Below, one piece after another: positions 31,062 through 41,827 of a stretch of DNA of 64,000 nucleotides. Both the position numbers and the translations under genes were made by a program. The first letter of the stretch is position 1, and the number at the start of each line of letters is the position of its first letter. The notes beneath the pieces are model-generated. The model was not told the DNA's origin and did no database searches. It worked only from the letters and a program-made list of their open reading frames with translations. The DNA comes from Dichetophora obliterata (taxonomy: Eukaryota > Arthropoda > Insecta > Diptera > Sciomyzidae). Where the stretch lies: the NCBI GenBank assembly GCA_963920525.1, contig OY986435.1, positions 303,931,408-303,995,407 on the forward strand, written 5' to 3'.

Positions 31062-31740
31062 TATTTCATAGAGTAAAAATTCATCAAAACTTTTTATGAT
31101 GGTGGAAATAGTGGTAGATTTTAAGCCTTCGGGGTAAAAGTGGTAGATATTAAACTTTTAAAAAAATTTGATAGATCTACCAATATAGTGGTAAAGTCGT
31201 GTCCTGAGCTGAACCTGCGTATGTAAATAATACACTCGCTTTGCTTCATGTAATATTTCGCAGAATATAAAAAACTTGATGTTTGAATTCGCACTTGTTA
31301 CCTTAGCTAGATTTTAGTATTAAATAGCATCCCATCTATTTTAAGTAATTTTTATTGACCTTTAGCAGAAAGAATTTTGCTATTAATAACTTAAAATGAG
31401 GTAAAAAAAGAACAATATTCTCTCAGTAGCACGTGGTAACCCAGCGGTAAATAAAGACCTGATTTTGGAATTCATGCGAATGTTTTGTGCTGTCAAAAAT
31501 GTAAGTGGAAAAAGATAAGCAAAGAGTAAAAGGGCAAAAGCATAAGATGTAAAATGTAAGCATATCCGATTGTAATCGGTAACGTAAGTGGAAAAAGATA
31601 AGCAAGGAATAAAAGTACAATGGAGAAAGCGTGAGATGAAAAATGTGTGCATCAATAAAAGATAACTTCAGTGATCGAGATTGGAAAAGTAAGCGCCTGA
31701 ATCTGTGCTTTTACGTAATCAACAATGAATAACATTCACC
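31062..31740. repeat. gap containing an ~84-bp imperfect direct repeat
   Basis: GTAAGTGGAAAAAGATAAGC at 31500 recurs at 31584, each followed by an A-rich, GAGTAAAAG- or GAATAAAAG-type segment ending GTAAGCAT/GTGTGCAT. The rest is unassigned; GGTAGAT words recur at 31110-31195. Confidence 0.5.
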
Positions 31741-33280
31741 CAGCGAAATAATTATAAAGGCAGCTAGAAATAACGTGATTTTAAGAGAACAAAGAAACAA
31801 TTTTAGTAAACAGCTTTAGACTTTATTAATTCAATTGATTTAAACAAAAAAAAATAATAGAATTAAAAAATATTTAAATTTTTTCTTAAACTTATTAAAG
31901 AAGAAAACAAAACAAAAACTTACAAATTGTGCGAAATAAATAAAAGGCATTAAATATTTTTAATTATAAATATAATTTTATTACGAAGTATACCCTCCAT
32001 TGCTTTTGATGACTTCTTTCAGACGCCTTGGCATTAAGTTTATCAAAGAACGAGTATGCATGGGATCAATTTTATTCCACTCTTCTTGAAGTGCCGTTTT
32101 CAGCTCCTTTAGGTCCTTATATGGACGGCCGTGATAGAAAACTTTGGTTGATGGTTTGGTTGGAGCTGGCCAGTCGAGAGGGTCTAAGGGTTGGTGGTTG
32201 GGTTGGTATACACTTAGACACCAGGAACTCAGTAGTTTTCCGAGAGCGGTGAATTGCTGCTTTGTCCTGTTGGAAAATATATTCTGGGGTAGAAATATCT
32301 TATCCAAAGGACACAAAAACTTCATCCAACAGTTGTTAATAATACAGCGAGTCCACCTTGGTCCTAACGAAAAAAACTGGAGTGGTTTCTTTATAGCCCA
32401 TACTTACCCCAACCATGAAGGAGCCTCCACCAACAATTCGCCGCTGACGCTTAACTTTGGGATCACCTTTGCAACGCCAATATTTGTCTGAATCATCTGA
32501 TCCATCCAAATTGAACTTTTTTCATCGGAAAATATGACCGACTTCCATTCTTCATCCAAAAATATGTACTTTTCCGCAAATTGAAGTCTGGCCATTATTT
32601 GTGCCTTTGCAAGAGCGCCGATTTACCACATTTTTTTTTCAAATGAGAGTCCTAAATCTCGTTTCAGTATTTATTGCACACGACGTACACCGACTTTCAT
32701 GTTCTTTTTACCAATTATTTCCTTTGCGCTTAAATTATCCTTAACAGCAAGCCTTTTAATTTCCCTTTTGGCTCTGTCATTGATAAGTGGAGTTCTTCCT
32801 GATCACTTGGCGGTCCCTTACTGGCCAGCCTTATTTATAAAATTGTCAATGATACAACTTGACCGTTTTAATAATGTCGCAATTTCGCGGTTGGAAATCC
32901 CTTGATCATGGTAAGCTTAGATTTTTTTCTTTTTCTATTTTTCACGTGGCATTCTAAAAAAATTAAATGTATTTTATTTGAAATCAAGGCCATTACTAAA
33001 AAAAATGCCAACTAAAAATTTACTAACTCTTGCTTGCCTCTGCGTTCATGTCAATTCAAATAAAATACAAAATTGTGTAATGCCTTTATAAGTATTTCGC
33101 TCCGAAAACAGTGAAAATAGTTTTTCTTTTTTTTAGCAATGAGAGTGATTAAACGTGCGCACATGAAATAGTTAGAGCAGTTTATAAACCCACTAACTTG
33201 TTAACATATTATGGCCCAATTATGGGGTTTATAAATTTAATAAAAGAAAAAACGGTTGCCCTTATAATTATTTCGTGTAT
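31741..33280 (-). mobile_element. IR/DR-type Tc1 fossil, ~1.54 kb
   Basis: Four copies of a GCGAAATAATTATAAAGGC-like word: outer left 31742-31762, inner left about 31931-31951, inner right (inverse) about 33079-33104, outer right (inverse) about 33256-33276. Pairs lie about 190 and 175 bp apart inside each end. This inverted-repeat/direct-repeat arrangement is the end structure of Bari/Paris/Minos/S-type Tc1 elements (established). A minus-strand Tc1 transposase fossil lies between. The exact outer base pairs and TA duplication are blurred. Confidence 0.75.
31981..32953 (-). pseudogene. Tc1-like transposase fossil (Bari/Paris-like layout)
   Basis: Reading right to left: MPRE start near 32953 followed at once by a stop; FAEKYIFLDEEWKSVIFSDE (first catalytic Asp in FSDEK); a stretch corresponding to GKVMVWG; QQDKAAIHRSR (second Asp); then YKDLKELKTALQEEWNKIDP and LINLMPRRLKEVIKSNGGYT, the usual C-terminal end of DD34E Tc1 proteins. 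The SPDLNPIE block is scrambled (LDPLDWPAPTKPS), so the Glu is gone. Multiple frameshifts; inactive. Confidence 0.8.
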
Positions 33281-33663
33281 ATAATATACTGCTTCACCAT
33301 GGACGTTTTTTTATCAATCTCCTAAGGACAATACATGTCAAAAGAAATAAAAAATGCTCTTCTTTTCTTTTGTTTTGTTGTGTTTTGGAGCGTAGCACTG
33401 CATTTGAAAATGAAAATTTTGAGTAGTTTTCAAAATGCTGAAATTTCATAGAAACGTCAATTGAAATAAGAATATTATGTATTTAAATTGTAAACAGTGC
33501 GGACACGTGCATTACGGTTGAGGTAATTTGAGTGAAAATATTACAAAAATTGTGTAAGTAAATCTATAAAATGCCGAGGAAGTGTACAATTTGCAAAAAA
33601 GCAAAAAAAAAAAGAAAGAAACAAAACACTAGAACACTAGCTTCTGGCGAAGCAAAAAACTCG
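33281..33663. other. short unassigned gap
   Basis: Nothing firm. A tiny ATG frame at 33571 begins MPRKCTICKKAKKKRK; its CxxC and basic run are suggestive but the A-run that follows makes chance likely. Confidence 0.3.
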
Positions 33664-34030
33664 TTTCATTTCTATGGTGCATTTCGGCAAACTATCGAAC
33701 ACCAATGAATATTGAAATAAAGAAGCAACTAGAACAAATGGCAATCTTGATAGAGTTGATGGCGGTGATCTATAAATAGCCTACTGCTTTGAAATGTCAT
33801 ATGATTAGCAGCCATACAATTCAAAAGAATGAATTCCAAAATCTGCGCACTCCTAGTTTAAACAGTGAGTTGATCACTCAAAGAATCACTCAAAGACTAC
33901 TGAAGAGGAAAATGTAGCGATTTCCGAAACAGACTGTCTAGTCAGCTAAGTGATTGGCTCTGTACAGAGTTGTTGTTGTTGTTGCCTTCTTAAAAACTTA
34001 CTTGATCTAAAGCTCACAGTTTAATTCATG
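33664..34030 (+). repeat. interspersed repeat R, copy 2 (longest)
   Basis: Homologous to 1852-2062, with TATAAATAG at 33772-33780 and an extra block including GACTACTGAAGAGGAAA (33896-33912). It ends (TTG)n-CC…ACTTACTTGATCTAAAGCTC (33998-34017). That closing word also ends the SINE-like modules (GACCTAAAGCTC near 62997) and the fragments at 44060 and 46010, suggesting a shared 3' end. Confidence 0.6.
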
Positions 34031-35204
34031 TATTAATTGAAAAAAAAAAGTTTAACCTAAAATCAACTGTGAAACATGAACGTAAAGAAACTCGAGATGA
34101 AGAGCTGATTTTGACAACTAACTCGCTTTTCTCTGCTTTCTACTTCATGCCTCTCCGAGTCGACCCTATCTCATAATTCTGTCATGGGCTCATCTGTTTT
34201 ATTTTGTTGCGCTGTGCTAGTTGATCACAAAGAGAAAGTGAAAATTAGAGAGCAACATGGAGTTTATTAAAACTCTCGCAACACAAACACGTTAAAAGAA
34301 AATGATTAAGCAATGCGTGGCAGCTGGGATAATTTCTTAAAAAACCTAACCCTTTAAGTACATCAACCTTTTATTATTATATGATATATGACAAATATGA
34401 TATTTTAAAACTTTTTTCATAAAAATCAGCCCATTACTTTTGAAGTTAAATGGCAACATAAAATTTGCTCTTATATTTTATATAATAGTGTAGATTTGTA
34501 TTTATTTATTTAGTATTTAGTTTTGATATTGAGACGAGAACAACATTTTATTGTTAACATGATAAGTAACTTTAACTAACCAGAGTAACTTTAAACGCGT
34601 TTTTCTCGAAACATACTTTTTAAAAACGGGCGGCACTGCTGCAAAACAAACTAATCGACCGATTTTAATATTTCTTTTCTTAATCTATAATGTAATTCTA
34701 CACATTAGTTAACAAAATAAGCATCTTTGGATAATTTGTCTAGTTCGTACACGAAACAATATGGTCAAAGTTAACGTAAATTTTTTGATTTTTGTTTCTG
34801 CGCTTTATAATTTTCTTAAGTTCTCATACCTCCATTTAATTTTGGTAAATGATGTGTATTCAGGAGTTACTTTCGAATGCATTTTGTTATTTTTTCAGAC
34901 GATCTGGAGCCGAGCTATGATGCGGCCCGATTTTCACCTTGTTTTTTAAGCACACCAACTTCAGCGCCATCTTAATATAAAAACTATATGTTACAGAAAA
35001 AAAAAATTTGTTTATCCAAAAGGATGATGTAAAATTAACATGCAAATTAAAATTTTTGTCTATATAACATACTTTTTTAGAAAACATCTTCCAAAATAAG
35101 CCTTAACTTCAATGGTTTTTGCTTAAAACCACCCTTAAGAACAAATAAATTAATTCTGGTTTTCCTGCTTGTACTTTGAAGTCGTGTTTTAAAAATGGAG
35201 AATT
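34031..35204. other. 1.2-kb unassigned gap
   Basis: No gene, RNA or repeat family recognised; AT-rich with small open frames typical of chance. Confidence 0.4.
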
Positions 35205-35290
35205 TTGATGAGCAAAAAATTCTTAACATAATTTGTTGATTTTGTAACGAAATTACACTTTTTGCACAAAAACGCGGTCAACTTAATTTT
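35205..35290 (-). repeat. fragment of the hAT element family, inverted to 36744-36812
   Basis: AACATAATTTGTTGATTTTG and CACAAAAACGCGGTCAACTT here are the reverse complement of sequence inside the hAT-type element at 36744-36812, with about 1.5 kb between. Probably a second, broken copy. Confidence 0.6.
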
Positions 35291-35589
35291 AATTTTTTTA
35301 TATTTTACTTAAAAAAAGTTAAATAAGCAACTGAAGCGTGATAAAAAGAAAGTGGAAGTTTATGGAATTTTTCGCTGAAAATTTTAATAAATGGCATATA
35401 AATTAATATCTGTATATTAATATGATTAATAATTACCATTTGATATTAAATATAAATTTTATATTATATTCCGGGATCTTGTATTTTGCGCGCCAAATGA
35501 CAAATTTCGCCAATTTTCCAAAAACTTTTGATTTTTGCAATAGTTGCAAGATTTTTGTATCGAACGTGATACTGTGATAAGTAGCTGAG

Positions 35590-35984
35590 TATTGCTGCAG
35601 TAATTGAGACTCGAACAAGCCCGTACTGTGGGCAACTACAGAAATTGAGCGATGCCATCTAACAGAAATATCCTGAGCTGGTCAATCGGAAGGGAGTGGT
35701 CTTCCACCACGATAATGCCAGGCCTCATACAAGTTTGTGACACGCCAAAAATTGCTCGAGTTCGGAATGGATATTTTGCGAACCTATAGTCCAGATTTTG
35801 CAAACTCGGACGACCATGTGTTCTGCTCCCTGCCAACAGAATGGTAAAACCTTTGATAATGAGGGCCTTATCGAACAGCACCTTGAGTGAGGATCTGTGC
35901 AGAGAAAAATGGAGACTTCTCCTGCGAGGAATAATGCAGTTACCACAGAGATTTAAGAAGATAATCGAACAAAACGGCAAATAA
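35590..35984 (+). pseudogene. mariner transposase C-terminal remnant
   Basis: Plus-strand pieces: NRKGVVFHHDNARPHTS-like text around 35685-35735 (second catalytic Asp in HHDNARPHT), a frameshifted ELGWDVL/PYSPDFA-like region (35745-35815), NGKTFDNEGLIEQHLE (35838-35885) and IIEQNGK before TAA 35982-35984. The order matches the last third of an irritans-type mariner protein. Frameshifted throughout; no N-terminal half and no TIR found. Confidence 0.7.
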
Positions 35985-36659
35985 TTAATTAATGTTGATT
36001 CAATTTATAATATAAATGAGCCTAAACTGTTTATTAAAAAAACCGTACTGACTTTTTGAACAAAGAAATAGTTGTGCAAACTGCTTAAGAAGTGTTTAAT
36101 TATACGTACAATTGAGTCATAAATTTTCATTACATTTTTAGTTGAGCTTAAAATACCGCGATTTATAAGGTTCAAACAGAACTATCCCGATCCTTACTTA
36201 CAATGTTTCTACAGAGAATTGATCTGATTCGCGAATTTTTACAGGATCTGTCTGTGTGCCTATGACCTCAGTAAAGTTAAATATAAATCTTTTACCAGAC
36301 TATAACGTATCTTACATATGTTATTATGGAGAAGGAACACATATTGCCTAGGGTAATTCTTACCAATGGGTAGTTATATTTTTTAAGCATTTCTCATTTT
36401 TATTCCTCACCCATTTCAGGCACTTTGTTGAAATTTTTCATTGTTTTTCATTAAATCACTTTTCTGTATCCTTCTGTTCTTTTCTTCACATAGGCAAATC
36501 CTTCTTGAAAGGCGTTGTGCGTGCGTGTAGCTGTGTGTGTGTGTATCTACTGGTTGTTTATGTGTGTCGTCATGGCCGTCGTTGCAAAAACCTATTTAAT
36601 TCCACTTTCATGACAAGCGGCAACAACTGGCAGCTTCACAGAACAACCTAGTGTTGCTT
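35985..36659. other. unassigned gap with (GT)n
   Basis: A short GTGTGTGTGTGT run lies at about 36530. No gene seen. Confidence 0.4.
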
Positions 36660-36667
36660 GCTGAAAC

Positions 36668-38553
36668 CAGTGTTGCCAGAGAAGGGAATTTTCAACGCAA
36701 ACGGGAATACGGGATTAACATTCTTAAAAACGGGAAAAATTAGGTTGACCGCGTTTTTGTGCAAAAAGTGTAATTTCGTTACAAAATCAACAAATTATGT
36801 TAAGAAATTTTTAAAATTAAATTTTAAAATTTTAAAATTATCTGAATGGTCTTGAGTTTTAATTTGATTTTATTACTATTTCAATTAGCCTGTGTGTATA
36901 TCTTAAATTCATTTTGATAGTCATAAGTTGTAAACTTAAATGGAATTTTTTTTCTGTGCAGCGTAATTTGATTTTTTTGCATATAAATCTATGGAAAATG
37001 GGTAAATACAACTGAGAACTATTACAAGATTTAATTTATGGGACGAAAGTGGAGCATTTAGACTTTTCGCATTTGTGGATTTTATCGTTTGGAAAAACAA
37101 AACGTATCCTTCACTAATTACGTTGTGTTCCTATTTCTTTCGAAAATATGAATATATATCGACTTAGAATATAGGTCACTAAAAATATTGATTTATGAAA
37201 TTAAGTTACACAAGATGTGCAAAATTTGTTGGCACCTTAACCTGAGAACTACAAACCCATTTTTTACCTGTAAACAACAAAACGGGGTAAATATCTACGC
37301 CATTGGTTTCTTCTTTATAAAATCGTTCTGAAAGCAGTAATCTGACTCTTAAGTGCATGACTTTTTTTGTTCTTTCACGACAAAGAGAATGGTAAAAAAA
37401 AAATTAAATGTTATTAAAATTTATTTGGTGAAAAATTGATTTTAATAACTAAAAGTACTGAGAAACGGCCAAACCGTTTCAACAAATAACAATTTATGAC
37501 TATTTCTAAACCACCGAATTTCAAATTTTATACGGTATTTTAATGAGGACACATAACGCTTTAAGAAAAATAATGCTTACATGATGTTTTGCTAAAAACG
37601 TCTGTTTATTTGAGACTCTGCAAATAAAAAAATTCGGAATCTTATATATGGAAAAATCAGATCCTTGAAATATGGCTTTTCAAGAATATATTTCGGTTTC
37701 TGTTATGCAAAAAGTAAAAAAAAAGAAACTTCATACATATAAAAAAATATTCAAAAGTTTAACTCATTCAAAGGCTCCACAATCGCCTTTATGGCGATTC
37801 AACACCGGCATACACAATCCCAGTGTATGAATACTTTAAATATGAAAATCATCGCCGAAAATTTTATATCTAATGTTTTATTGTAAAAAAATACGTGAAT
37901 TAAATTTATTTTAGCAAGAAAAAGAAAAATAACTTACATATACAAACCACTAATGGGAAGTACAAGCCGGGGTAGATATCAAGCAATAACGGGCATCACG
38001 TTTTCACTCCGTCACAGTAAACAAGAAACTAAGGGGTCTCGTGACCTACCTAACCCTATTGTTAGAAACTTGAATTTAAGTATGGTTTAAGTCGTCTAGG
38101 GTTAAATATGAAATTTGCAAATACAAGTAAAAGGTCCCAAAAATTAAAAAAAAATTGTTATCGTTTATTTTCTCTACCGTATAGCAATGCATGCTTTTTT
38201 GCCATAAATTTAAATAAAAATAATATAAAAAAAGCCGTTACACAACCGTACTGTAAATGTTATTTTACACATCAAAATACATATGAAAACTTAAAACTGC
38301 ATAGGATTAGAAATCAAAAGAAAGTGTTTTCAGTTACACTCAAGTAATATGTACATGTAATAAATGTGATATTTTGTAAGGAATATATTAAATTATATTA
38401 GTGAGGTTTGTATTGTTATTGTTTCTATTTAAAATAAAACACTGAACTTTAAAAAAGGGGAAAAAACAGAAAAATGTTAAGGAAAGTACGGGAAAAACTT
38501 ATTGATATGCATGAACAAAAGGGAATGATCTCTTCCAAAAACTGGCAACACTG
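36668..38553. mobile_element. hAT-type element, non-autonomous, 1,886 bp
   Basis: TIR CAGTGTTGCCAG (12 bp, perfect: 36668-36679 and inverse at 38542-38553). Flanking 8-bp duplications GCTGAAAC (36660-36667) and GCTGCAAC (38554-38561) match at 7 of 8. An 8-bp duplication with a CAGTG start is the hAT signature. The interior has no recognisable hAT transposase (no BED finger or dimerisation block), only short AT-rich frames. Runs of GGGAAT/GGGAAAAA near both ends (about 36685-36740 and 38455-38525) may be subterminal binding repeats. Confidence 0.85.
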
Positions 38554-38561
38554 GCTGCAAC

Positions 38562-39044
38562 ACGTGCTATACAGAATATAAAGGTACAACACACATACAA
38601 GCGCAAAGAGGATTTGAGAGAATGTTGCATTTTCAGAAAGAAGAAAAACAAGACGAAGAAGAAGAAATATTTGCATTTGAAACGCACACAACGCGTCGTT
38701 TAAAAAAACAAATAAAATAGTGAGACCAAATGTAAGTAGTGGTATTTGAAGACTTTAATATCTGAGATTCACACACATATACACACGTACTCACAATCTT
38801 TGCCATTAGTTATAGAGAGAAAGTTAATATATTTAAAGACACAGTCAACTCAATTTTGTAAGCTTTTGAACATTTTTCATTTAACTATAAATATTTTCCG
38901 AAATTGTTCGTATATTTTCGATGCCTCCTGTTTGTTAAGTAACGAATGAATAATCCATTGATAAATGTATCAAGACATCAATGTAGCGACCTATAAATGC
39001 ATCGAGTAATCAGTATACTTGAGCTATAGAAACAATTTTTTTTT
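38562..39044. other. unassigned gap
   Basis: No supportable feature; AAGAAGAAGA-type purine run at 38640-38665. Confidence 0.4.
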
Positions 39045-40754
39045 TGGAACGAAGTTCCTTCCGCCGTCACGTAGAAACCGTCACGTAACAGTGAGATTGC
39101 TTTGTGTGTATGCGTACGAGTATCGAGCAGACCACAAACTAGCAGGCGAAAGCGCTGTGTGTGTGCGTGCGAGTATTGAGATTCGATCAGATCAACAAAC
39201 GAGTAAAAGGCTCATTTATAAGGTTTTAGCAATTCAGAGCAAGCTCGGAAGAACTGTCAGAATGGATGTAAAGAAAATGAATGCATAGAACAAAGAAAAG
39301 GTACAGTTAAGCAAAGGCGGAAAAGAGCGCGATTCTCTCAAGTGCCACAACCTTGAACGAGTAGGCGAGTGCGCATCTCTCTCTTTCTCTCTCTCTCTGT
39401 ATGGCTCTGTTTCTGACAAGTAAAAATTTCATTAAAACGCATTTGCTATTTTTATTTGTGTGCTTGTTTTAAATCATACGTGAGAAACCTTTAGCGCAAT
39501 TAAGTTTTAAAAAATGGAAACTACAGCAGATGTGTGTAATACAAAGTAATCTAATGTTAGAATTTCAAAAAGTTTTTTGACATTATGGTGTACCCTAAAA
39601 ATATGTTTTTTGGCTTTATACATTTTGTAGATGAGCTGGTTGCTGATTTCGAATCTGACGTTAGAATATAAAAAAGTTTTTTTAGACCCTTGGGTGTCCC
39701 CTAAAAATGTGTTTTTTTGCTTTATGTGTTTGCGTTGGCAGTATTAAGGGGGTCGCTGATTTCGAATATGATGCAAAAATTTCAAAAAAGTTTTTTGCAA
39801 CTAAGGTAAACCCTCAATATGTGCTTGTTGTTTTTAACTCTTTGTAGATCCTCTAATCGCTGATTTCGAATCTTATGTAAGAATTTTAACAAATTTTTTT
39901 AAACTAGGGTGGACCCTAAAAATGGGTTTTTTTATACTCTTTGCATGTGTGCAAAACTCACCGGTGAGTCGCTGATTTCGAACTTGATGTTAAAATTTTA
40001 AAAGGTTTTTCGACGGGGTGAACCCTGAAAATGTGTTGTTTTTTATAGTCTTTGTATATGTGCTGGCAATATAAAATATGTATATGTGGTCACTGATTTC
40101 GAACTTGATGCAGGAATTTCAAAAAGTTCTTGACCCTAGGGTGGACCGTAAAAATGTGTATTTTGGCATTATACGCTTTTCAGATGAGCTGGTCGCTGAT
40201 TTTGAATCTGATGTCAGAATTTCAAAAAGTTTTTGACACTAGGGTAGACCCTAAAAAGGATTTTTTGTTTGTTTTATACTCTATTTGTATGTGCTGGCAG
40301 TATTAAAGAGTAGCTGACTTCGATTCTTACGTTAAAATTTAAAAACTTTTTTGACACTAGGATGGACCCCAAAAATTTATTTTGGCTTTATACTATATAA
40401 AGATGCGCTGGTCACTGATTTCGAATCTGATGCAAGAATTTAAAAATTTTTTTTGTTACTAGGGTGGACCCTAAAAATGTGATTTTTTATAAATCCAACT
40501 TTTCAAGCAATTCAAACTCCAACGAGGAACATGATGAATGTTCAATGCTCAACGCCGTGTTGCGTCATGAAACGGCAATGGTAACTGCCTATTTTCTTCA
40601 CTCATAAGAAATTCTCATCGTAATTTTCTTTAAATAAATATTTTTTTTTCAAAAATATTACATTCAACTTTTTGTTTTGATTGTTTATTTTTTTGCGTAA
40701 AAAAATTATATGAAATAAAAAAATACAGATTTTATTTCGAATTACATTCGGAAT
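39045..40754 (-). mobile_element. Helitron/DINE-like element, copy B (inverted relative to copy A)
   Basis: Reverse complement of the copy at 23388-25630. Block by block: terminal TTCGAATTACATTCGGAA hairpin (about 40737-40754), unique block (ATGAATGTTCAATGCTCAAC, about 40532), ~110-bp array, CTCTCTCTTTCTCTCTCTCT block (39376), CGAGTATCGAGCAGACCACA (39117) and AACCGTCACG at the other end. It retains the empty target site of the 789-bp MITE. It holds about 250 bp (39200-39360) not present in copy A. No protein. Confidence 0.65.
39560..40490 (-). repeat. ~110-bp tandem array B, eight units
   Basis: GCTGATTTCGAATCTGA-type cores start at about 39642, 39755, 39859, 39971, 40091, 40195, 40313 and 40413 (spacing 100-120 bp). 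Each unit also carries AGGGTGGACCCTAAAAATG and TTTTATACTCTTTG words, the inverse of array A. Eight units here, six in A. Confidence 0.85.
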
Positions 40755-41041
40755 TGACGGGGGTCCCCGATCTGGCCACTTTTTTTTATAATGTTGTTTG
40801 AAAAAAGTACGAATTTAATTTCGCAAATGTACGAATTTTGTGAATAGAAAGTATTGGTTTGAGTCTTCGCTAAATAAGCGTCGGACTTACGAATTTATCT
40901 TTAAGCACTATTTATAATTAGCCACGTGTTAATTACTACATCGACTGAAAAGTTATCAATCTAGCGTATATCCAGTTATCAATGCATAATTATAATCTTT
41001 ATAATGAGCTATCAATATTTCAATTTCGATATTATATATAC

Positions 41042-41827
41042 GGGCATTTCCAGAAAGAAAAAATCAACCGTGACCAAAAACTTAACACTTATTAAAAACT
41101 TTTTATTTTATGATATTATTAAAAGAAACATTTTTATTTTATTAATTTAAGAAATTTCTATATAAATGCATTAACCATGATGATCAAATCGTCTGCACTG
41201 CTTCACAAATGTAGTTTCCTTTTTCGTAAATGTTTAGTAAATGTTTCGTAAACTTTTTGTTTTAGTAAAAATGGAAGGCATTGGCTAAAGATAATAGAAA
41301 AATGGTTGAGGCAAAAAAAGGACAATATATTAAATTTGTTTGTTAATTACTAAATTACATAATTACTGTACTACCTAACTACTTAATCACCCAATTTAAA
41401 TTTAAGGAAATTTTGTCGCGTGGGCTATGCCGCGTGAGTTACGGCAAATATTTTTTGGAAACTAAATATATTTTTAAATAACAAAAGTCCATAGGTAAAG
41501 TGGGTTTATTATGAAACTTTACTGTTTTCCCAGTATTAAAAAATTAAAAACAAAAACAAATTATATGGGAAAGTTCGCTGAGTTGTTACAATCTAAACTT
41601 GCTTCTAAAATACACTTCCTTTTTTTGTCGCGTTAGTTACGCCCATATTTACCATTGCCATTCTTAATTAGTTACTGAAACGACAATTTTGGTAGATAAT
41701 ACCGTTACTGTGTCTTGTAAGACATATATATGTACATAAGACATTTTTAACATTACTAGCATAAACTTCCGAAAAAACGAAGCTTTAAGTCGTACGCATG
41801 TCGCGTGAGTTACGATGGAAATGACCA
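41042..41827. mobile_element. candidate DNA transposon with repeated GTCGCGTGAGTTACG motif
   Basis: GGGCATTTCC (41042) faces inverse GGTCATTTCC at 41818-41827. Inside, TGTCGCGTGAGTTACG-like words occur at about 41415-41443 (one as GTCGCGTGGGCTATG then CCGCGTGAGTTACGG), 41627 (GTCGCGTTAGTTACG) and 41800. These lie in one orientation toward the right half. No coding frame. TIR is only 10 bp with one mismatch, so boundaries are tentative and the superfamily unknown. Confidence 0.45.

Noticed and set aside
33571..33700. MPRKCTICKK small frame as a zinc finger gene
   Set aside because: The CxxC is followed by an A-tract and the frame runs into repeat R; too little to support.
39019..39288. 89-codon plus frame
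   Set aside because: Lies across blocks of the DINE-like element that recur, with frame-breaking differences, in copy A.
23690..40490. CRISPR-like array
   Set aside because: The arrays are diverged ~110-bp head-to-tail repeats with no constant repeat/unique spacer pattern, in an evident insect genome.
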